A stretch of DNA of 64,000 bases, taken from positions 62,001 to 126,000 of the forward strand of contig JADNYV010000011.1 in the NCBI GenBank assembly GCA_015501055.1. Direction: 5' to 3'. The stretch is from Mucidula mucida. Taxonomy: Eukaryota > Basidiomycota > Agaricomycetes > Agaricales > Physalacriaceae. Below, piece after piece: positions 57,408 through 64,000 of the stretch (the stretch's first letter is position 1; each line of letters begins with the position of its first letter). The notes beneath the pieces are model-generated. The model made no database searches. It saw nothing but the letters and a program-made list of their open reading frames with translations, and was not told the DNA's origin. The translations under genes and the position numbers were made by a program.

Positions 57408-59157
57408 GCTCCATTGGACTCCATTGCAGAGCCCCTTTGTGTCTACTTCACGCAAGGTTTAACAGATCAAGCCATTATCAAATGTCTGTTGCTCAAACAT
57501 ATCAATACGAAGTGGTATGGCCTGGGGTAGGCATTCATATAGGCTTGTTTCTAGAGGTTTCTTAGGATATTTTTAGAATGACTTGATTTTGGGCGATGCG
57601 GGTGGAGCTAGGCCTGCAGCGCGTACAACAACTTGGTAAGTTTGAATTAGGTTATAGCAATCCCATTAACAATATAACAGATTATCGACTGGAGGAGATA
57701 TCTGATAGTATTGTTCAAATTTGCAAACAATATCCAAAAGCTGGGGTTTGCGAGATTAAGCGTCTTCTTAGAGACGAGCAGCAGCTGCTGGTCTTAAGAT
57801 AAGAATTCTTTAATATAGATAAGTACTATTACTAACTTGCTGTTGCGTAGATGAGTTATTGAGGAGTGGTGCAAGCGTTATGAGCCGGATCTAGTCCGAG
57901 CACGACGCAAAGGCAAGTATAAGCGGCAGAAGTTCTGGGCTGCCGGTGTAAACGATGTCTGGTGTGCGGATCAGCACGATAAGTGGAAGCGGTTTGGGTT
58001 GGCACTACATGTTTGTGTTGATCCCTTCAGCGGAAAAATCAAGTGGTTGAAAGTGTGGTGGACGAACAATAATCCTCGGTTAATTTTTTCATATTATCTT
58101 GAATGTGTTCGAGAGGGTGGTTGTGAGTATCACACATCTCATAGTTTCCTAATTGCTGACGAGTTTTATAGATATCTGTATGGTAACTCAAAGTGATTTG
58201 GGCTCGGAGAACTTCTGCATGGCAAAGGGACATACATATATTCAACAAGCAATGAATCCAGATCTGTTTGGCACTCTACAACACCGCTGGAGACGTGAGA
58301 AGAAAAATGTGCAGCCGGAGATTGTTTGGTCAAATGTTCAATGGAGGTTTACTCCTGGATTTGAAGACATTCTAGAGTCTCCTCAGTGCAATCCGGATAT
58401 TTGCTACAATCCACAAATTCCACTGCAATAGGGAGTTTATTATATTTGACGGTTGAACCACGCTAATACCTATTCAGTAACATATTCAAGTGGATTTTTA
58501 TTCTGTGGATGCAGGCTGAACTCAATGTGTATCAATTAAGTGTGAATCAAACTGCGAAGCACCATCAGAAGCATAAAGTTGTCCCTCAAGATGGTGCCCC
58601 AGACGATATTAAAGAGTTTCCGGAACTGTACAGGGCTCACGACTTTCGAGTAAGATTTTTATTAACTCAGTGTTATTGAGAATACTTACAGTCAACCGTA
58701 GATCAACATTGATCCCAACGCGGAGTGCTTGAAGGAAGCGGAGAGGCTGTATGCTCCACCTGATCGCCTTTATGAGCTCGTTCCTCCAGAGTTCGCCAAA
58801 TCCGCCGAATATTACTATGGCCAGTTGGGACGCCCGGAAATAACACGCAATACGGTCTGGAACGTATACATGGATCTGCTGGTAATGTTTAAGGAGAATA
58901 TGATGCATGTGGTCGAGGGTTGGAATCTTACTGCATATAACAAGAACTTTGATGAGGATCACGAGCTTGTAGAGGAAGTGCGGCGCGAGATTCAAGCGGA
59001 AGAAACCTTGATGATAGACGGAGAGGACTGCTACATAGGAGGCGTCAATGATGGACTAGGACCAGAGGCAGTAGATGGAGAGGTAGAGTGGTCAGACTCT
59101 GACAGTACAGAGGAGATAGATATCATACACGCGACACTACTGATACCAGAAGAATAA
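57408..59157 (+). mobile_element. Integrase-core (DDE) element gene, partly decayed
   Basis: Spliced segments recall the basidiomycete integrase-core protein: DSIAEPLCVYFTQGLTDQAI at 57408-57530; VELGLQRVQQLG then YRLEEISDSIVQICKQYP; VIEEWCKRYEPDLVRARRKG; KFWAAGVNDVWCADQHDKWK (first catalytic Asp region); VTQSDLGSENF (second Asp); LQHRWRREKKNVQPEIVW (Glu region); and, after a gap, an intact C-terminal exon 58696-59157. A TGA near 57853 replaces an expected Arg codon and a stop near 58429 interrupts the middle. Terminal repeats were not found, so the element borders are unknown. Confidence 0.65.
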
Positions 59158-59373
59158 TGATCGTTGATGACGTACTTCCTCCTTGGTCTGCCATCTGAAA
59201 CCAAGGTGGAAGTTGATCTTAAATCGGTAGTAGATAAGATAAGTATAGATTAGGAAATATAAAAGCAATCAGGGTGTAGTACCAGAGGTCCTCCTTCCAT
59301 ATGCGGTCCGATCATCGTCCCAAAAAAGCGTGATGCTCCGGGTTTCCATAGCGATCGCGGTGTCGCGCGATGA

Positions 59374-59381
59374 GGCAGACC
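59374..59381 (+). repeat. 8-bp target site duplication, left
   Basis: ggcagacc immediately before the hAT element; identical copy at 63406-63413. Confidence 0.9.
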
Positions 59382-62300
59382 TAGTGCTGCCGTGAGTCGA
59401 GTTCAACTCGGACCCTGAACTCGAGTCGACTCGCTCGTTACTTGATATGGTAACTGAGGAAGCGAGTCCATCAACTCGCTCTGTCAGCCTGCGTGATGCA
59501 CATCAGTGCGGGACTTTAATATCTTTCAATCTATCTATCATCATGTTCATCTTTGTTCACGCTTCACTGCTGTAAAAATCGACTCTTTTACGCATTTCAA
59601 TAGTGGGGTGACCGTTGGTTGGTAACGACGCAGACGCAGCGGCACTTTATATAGGCGCTCGCCGTGGCTGTGCCATACAACCGATTGTTGACAATGGCTT
59701 CAAGCGCGTCGCGTCGTGTCGGTGCCCGTGATCGCTGCGCCGGAGTACAAATAGGTGGCCAGGTGCCTTGAATTGCGCTGAACTATCCCATCCTTGCTTA
59801 GCTGGATGCAAGGTGTTTGCCCGGGTTGCCGCCATGAGCTGCATTCATGTATATGTGGTCCAGTCGAGCGGCCTCTCGGGCCACCATTGCAATTACCTCC
59901 CGGATTTACTAGTCTGGAGCAATACTCCGCCTGGTACTACAACGTCTACATGCCGTCGCAGGCGCCGCCTCAAGGACCCCACGCATATGGACCATTTCCC
60001 GCTCAGCAGCACCCTGGGCCATCCTCCATTCCATTTCCATCCTCAGGCCCAGGGACGTCAGCCCAATTGAACGACATCACCAATGCTGGCACCAACACTT
60101 CTTCGCGTCAAAAACGCCCTCGTCAAACAGCCACCTCTGCATCATCGACTGCCACTGCTAATCCTCACGCGCCGAAACGTACTCGCGTCAATGCTGGCGC
60201 AGGTCGTCCAAGAACAACACACTCGCAGCCTGCAGGAGCTGACACGCCGTCGCAATCTCATCCATCCGCTAATGAATCTGGCGGACCAGCCGTACCGGGT
60301 GTCGGGCCAATCACTGAGGATGAACATTCCATTCCTCGTGCATTCTCTTCTGGCACGCACTTCGAGTCGATCGCTCGCAAGCCCAAGGCCAACATTCGTG
60401 CCGATGCAGCTACCGATGTCTGGTATTTCGTTCGTGGTCTTACATCTCCGGATCCCGTATCGCTGCCGGAGGCTGAGCCATGCTCAAAAACCTATCCCTC
60501 CCGGAAAGAGTTTAGTCACCTGGGCTGTAAACTGTGCAAGTAGGTTATCTATTCTTCTCTCAATTCAGCAACTGATTTTTATTACCAGGGACTGGACGAC
60601 ATGGGCTAACGTTGATGGACAATCCAAGACGATCCGAAAGCATATGGAGAAGGAACACGGTGATCTTTGGCGGACGTCGGTGTGGAATCTTAAGCTGAAA
60701 GGGTGGCAAACTGTCCTTAGGCCGGAGGATATCGCACAGGATCCACCTAGCGAGCAGGAGAAGTTCTCTATCAAGGGTTTCTACAAACGCTTGATCAGGT
60801 GGATTGCTGTCGACGATCAGGTCAAAGATTTATCTTGCCGATGCTTTCTATTTGCTAATGCTGTCTTCAGTCTCTCGATGTTGTCGATTCGCCCGAACTT
60901 CGCGACCTCTTACTATTTCTCGGACAGGAACATATAACCAAGAAGGACCTCCCGCATCGCACAAAGCTCACGGACATGATCTTTGAGGCCTTCGAGAAGG
61001 AGTATAAGGCGATTATCGACCGCATTCAGAACGCCATGGGACGCGTGTCATTTACGTCCGATATATGGTCGCGTAAAAACCTCCAATCCTATATGGCAAT
61101 CACGGCGCACTATATCATGTGTGATGCCAGTGGTCGTTTAGTTCTTCGTACCGATTTGGTGGCATTCCGAGGCCTGGACGAGAGCCATACAGGTGTGAAC
61201 CTTGCGAAGGTTTTCCTTGACGTGATGAAGGAGATCGGAACTCTCAACAAGGTCAGTGATTGTCAATGTCTTTGTGATGTGATGTTGAATTGTTGCGTAG
61301 ATCGGTCTCATCACCCTCGATAACGCCAGCAATAATAATACGATGATGGACGACATGGCGAAGGAACTTGGAAAGCTTGATATCCCTTTCAGTGTCGAGG
61401 GTAATCGTATTCGGTAAGCATAGTCTTCTTCATGTTACTTGCAACTGACTTGAATTTTAGTTGTTTCCCCCACGTCGTTAACATCGCCGTGAAGCACGGT
61501 CTTAAACATTGTACGGTGCTTCCTTGGAACGATCCGGATCTGCCTCTCGAGAATTATAACGACGAGATTGTCAAGTCAATTGAACTCGTCAACGATACGA
61601 TCTATTGTGCTGCTTTGGAGAGTGATACTGTTGCATCTGCGCGCAAAGTGGTTGAGAAGCTCCGGGCCTCCGATGGGCGGCGAAAGGAACTTCGTGCCAC
61701 TATCGTTGAGGGCAATCTCTCTGGTGGTTGGGGTAATCCTCCTGTTGCGATTGATCTCTTGCAACTATTGAAGGATGTCGACACGCGATGGTCATCGACA
61801 TTCTTGATGATTGACCGGGTTATCGAACTTGATCTTGTAAGTCAAATTTGGATGGGCTATGACTTCGACTCACCTCCTTGCTAGCCCGTTCAACGCATGA
61901 TGGCCAATAGCGATGATCTTGCGATGTATGCGCTCTCGGAGATGGAGCTGACTGTTCTACGCGACATTCGTGAATTTCTGTCATATGCCCATCAGGTTCA
62001 AGAGCTCGTCTCTGCCGAGCAGACACCGACACTGTCCATCGTTATTCCTCTGTATGAGGAGCTGCTCACAAAGCTTCGTCGCCTCACAAAGGAAATTCCC
62101 AAGCTCCGACATGCCATTGAAGCTTCGATCAACAAGCTCGAAGAGTATCTGGCATACTCCCGCAAGGCGAAGATCTACAATCTCGCGATTGGTGAGTCTA
62201 TATCTGTGTTGACAACATCGTATTAATTGTTTCTAGTCCTAAATCCGACTATGAAGTTCAAGTGGATCCGAGACAACTGGTCCTTCAGCGATTATTCAGC

Positions 62301-63405
62301 TGCTCGAACTCAAGTCCGTGAAGCAGTGCGTACCATCTCTTCTGGTAAAATTCGAGATTAACGAGGTTCTTATAGATGCTCAAATTTCGACGATCCAATC
62401 GTGCAGCCCGCATGGCATCGGCACCTACGACACCAGTTCGTAGAACTGTCAGTGTATCTTCCATCCCCTCTGCTAGCCGGAAGCAGAAGTCAGGTTTAGC
62501 TCGATTCCGTGCAATGGGCCAGCGTCAGAGCAACCCAAATGTCATGGCTCAAACACCGCCACTACCCGACTCTCCTGCGGTGCAGCAGCAACTTGAGATG
62601 GATGACAAGAATGCCGTTGATCATGAACTGGCCAAGTATGAGGAGGAAGGTATCCTTGGGGAGGCCCCGCCAAACGCCACGGAGGAGGAGGAAGAGGCCG
62701 CGGCCATTGCGCTCGAGGATTTTGACATTGTCGCGCACTGGGGAGTAAGTAGCCCTTGACATCTCCGATTTCAGAGCTAACACTTTTGTCTAGGAGCGAC
62801 GTGCCAAACTCCCGTTGTTGTTCCGACTTGCAATGGATGTTTTACCTGCTCAGGCATCAGCTGTCCCTTGCGAACGTGTCTTTTCGTCAAGTAAAGAGAC
62901 GGATGGTCTCCGACGTGCTGCTATTTCACCTATTCTAATGGAAGTTCTCCAGATACTTAAATTTTCGTTCCGTGCAGACCGTTTATCATTCTTTGGTGAC
63001 CTTGTTTGTACCTCAGAGGAGTTGGAGGTGATTAATATTCCTCCATCTACCATAGAACACCTTATAAGCCATGGTCAAATCAATGACCTTTGGAAACTGA
63101 TTAATTCTGCTGTCTAGTGTTACCTCTACTTACCTAATATAGATTGTTCATACTTCGTATAATACTTCTCATATTCACTTATGTGTATAGTACTTTATCG
63201 AATGCTATTCTGAGTCCACGAACGAGATGTTGAAGACTTGGTGAAGACGACAAGCTCTCAGTACATGCCGTTGTGCCGACTTGCCATTTTGGGTCTTGGG
63301 CTTGAGGCAGCTTGATCTGAACTCGTTGTCCACTCGTTCCAAACAAGCCAGCTCACCCGGGTCTTCTCGCTCGATCTGAGCTCGACTCGACTCGCGGCAG
63401 CACTA
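59382..63405 (+). mobile_element. Apparently complete hAT transposon, 4,024 bp
   Basis: Inverted ends start tagtgctgcc (left tagtgctgccgtgagtcgag; right, read inward, tagtgctgccgcgagtcgag) and are flanked by an 8-bp duplication ggcagacc, the hAT hallmark size. Clustered gactcg/gagtcg motifs inside both ends (about 59395-59490 and 63320-63395) look like subterminal transposase-binding sites. One spliced transposase gene fills the interior. No lesion was found, so it may be autonomous and recently inserted. Confidence 0.92.
59806..63117 (+). CDS. hAT transposase
   Basis: Cut-and-paste transposase. ATG 59806 (MQGVCPGCRHELHSCICG); exon 1 to 60539, exon 2 from 60591, then several short introns to a TAG at 63115-63117. 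Domains in order: a long Pro/Ser/Thr-rich N-terminus; a BED zinc finger (CKLCKDWTTWAN...IRKHMEKEH); an RNase-H-like core with FTSDIWSRKN (first Asp), ITLDNASNNNTMM (second Asp), CFPHVVNIAV (hAT CxxH) and DVDTRWSSTFLMIDRVIEL; and the C-terminal hAT dimerisation domain (VPCERVFSSSKETDGLRR, LKFSFR). An acidic insert (NATEEEEEAAA) precedes the dimerisation domain. All segments stay in frame when GT-AG introns are removed. Confidence 0.9.
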
Positions 63406-63683
63406 GGCAGACCACACTCCTCGAAATATCAAGTATCTCACAAACCTTTGCAGTAAGACATCGCGAGCCGCGTCGCACTCAAAGGCGAACGAACATCTTC
63501 CACCTCTTCCTTGGACAAGCGCTCTGCCAGAGTAACAAAAATGCGCGGAGCGCTTTTCGATTCGTACAAGTCAAACCCTTCTATGTATATCCTAAATACT
63601 ATGCATAATAATTATGTCCACAACGACCAAATAAAGAATGTATGTATGTGTATGTATAGATTGTCCAACCCTGCCAACAGAAA
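63118..63683. other. hAT 3' end and flank
   Basis: Transposase 3' flank, subterminal repeats and right inverted end to 63405, then about 270 bp of host sequence with no supported gene. A tatgtatgtgtatgtat tract lies at about 63639. Confidence 0.45.
63406..63413 (+). repeat. 8-bp target site duplication, right
   Basis: ggcagacc directly after the hAT right end; matches 59374-59381. Confidence 0.9.
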
Positions 63684-63980
63684 TCAAGAGGTATGCGGCG
63701 GCTGCGGCTGTGGTCTCGGTGTAGGCGCAAACAGCGAAAACACCTTCTCCGCACCCTCCTTGTACTTTTTCAGCTTTTTAGTCTTCTTCCCCCCGTCCGG
63801 AAGCGGATTCCTCGGCGCCTCCGACATGCTCACAACGTCCGTCGTCAACGAATCAGACTGATCCGACAAGCTCTTCGAAGTACCCCCAACAGACACCGCC
63901 GACTGTTTCGACTTCAACGAATGAGGCACAGCGCCACCGTTGGTAGTCGGCGACGTCGTCAAGAAACTGCCACTCGACAT
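63684..63980 (-). CDS. Hypothetical 98-residue protein (possibly first exon)
   Basis: Open frame from ATG 63980 (MSSGSFLTTSPTTNGG) to TGA at 63684 with a lysine-rich KKTKKLKKYKEGAEKVF stretch and proline-rich end PTPRPQPQPPHTS. Ser/Thr/Lys-rich and low-complexity; no family recognised. Could be a complete small gene or the 5' part of a larger spliced one; the hAT insertion lies only 270 bp downstream of its stop. Confidence 0.4.
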   Translation of the reverse strand: MSSGSFLTTSPTTNGGAVPHSLKSKQSAVSVGGTSKSLSDQSDSLTTDVVSMSEAPRNPLPDGGKKTKKLKKYKEGAEKVFSLFAPTPRPQPQPPHTS

Positions 63981-64000
63981 GGTCGAAAACCTCGCAGAGG

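Overview
The window is nuclear DNA of a filamentous basidiomycete, most likely an Agaricomycete. Evidence: dense genes on both strands; coding regions cut by many introns of about 45-60 nt with GT(A/G)NGT donors; fungal proteins such as a polarisome Spa2, Eaf3/MRG15, Tti2, GT15 mannosyltransferase and CE4 chitin deacetylase; lineage-typical F-box-like proteins; and hAT and integrase-core elements. There are no bacterial operons, CRISPR arrays or rRNA genes.

Layout. 1-15.5 kb: housekeeping and F-box-type genes (nucleoside hydrolase, F-box-like protein, RACK1 with a U24 box C/D snoRNA in one intron, an AP-4 epsilon-like adaptin, Tti2, a secreted amidase, an F-box/LRR protein). 17-27.6 kb: a broken chitin deacetylase, then full-length SPA2 and EAF3, followed on the opposite strand by four partial SPA2 copies that keep only promoter, SHD repeats and splice sites. 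Two of these are still open genes for SHD-only miniproteins. 28-38 kb: 3-ketoacyl-CoA reductase, aromatic amino acid decarboxylase, a foldback MITE-like element beside an intron-containing tRNA-Tyr, a zinc-finger protein, two hydrolases, a lineage-specific gene, and a stand-alone indole-3-glycerol-phosphate synthase. 39-42.5 kb: three neighbouring secretory genes (a GPI-type protein, a single-pass membrane protein, and a secreted precursor with seven tandem copies of a peptide around LTTFFDEEMY, one copy per exon). 45-51.5 kb: GT15 mannosyltransferase, sugar transporter, small membrane protein. 51.9-63.4 kb: a repeat-rich island with a broken Crinkler/RHS-like NTPase gene, a rhodanese protein, a decayed ORF block, an integrase-core element and an apparently complete 4.0-kb hAT transposon with 8-bp target duplications.

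The two strongest candidates for undescribed biology are the multi-repeat secreted peptide precursor (41513-42495) and the local amplification of SPA2 into SHD-only miniproteins (23464-27588). Most exon structures were resolved by hand from reading-frame continuity and GT/AG (sometimes GC/AG) sites. No similarity search was run; family names rest on recognised motifs.
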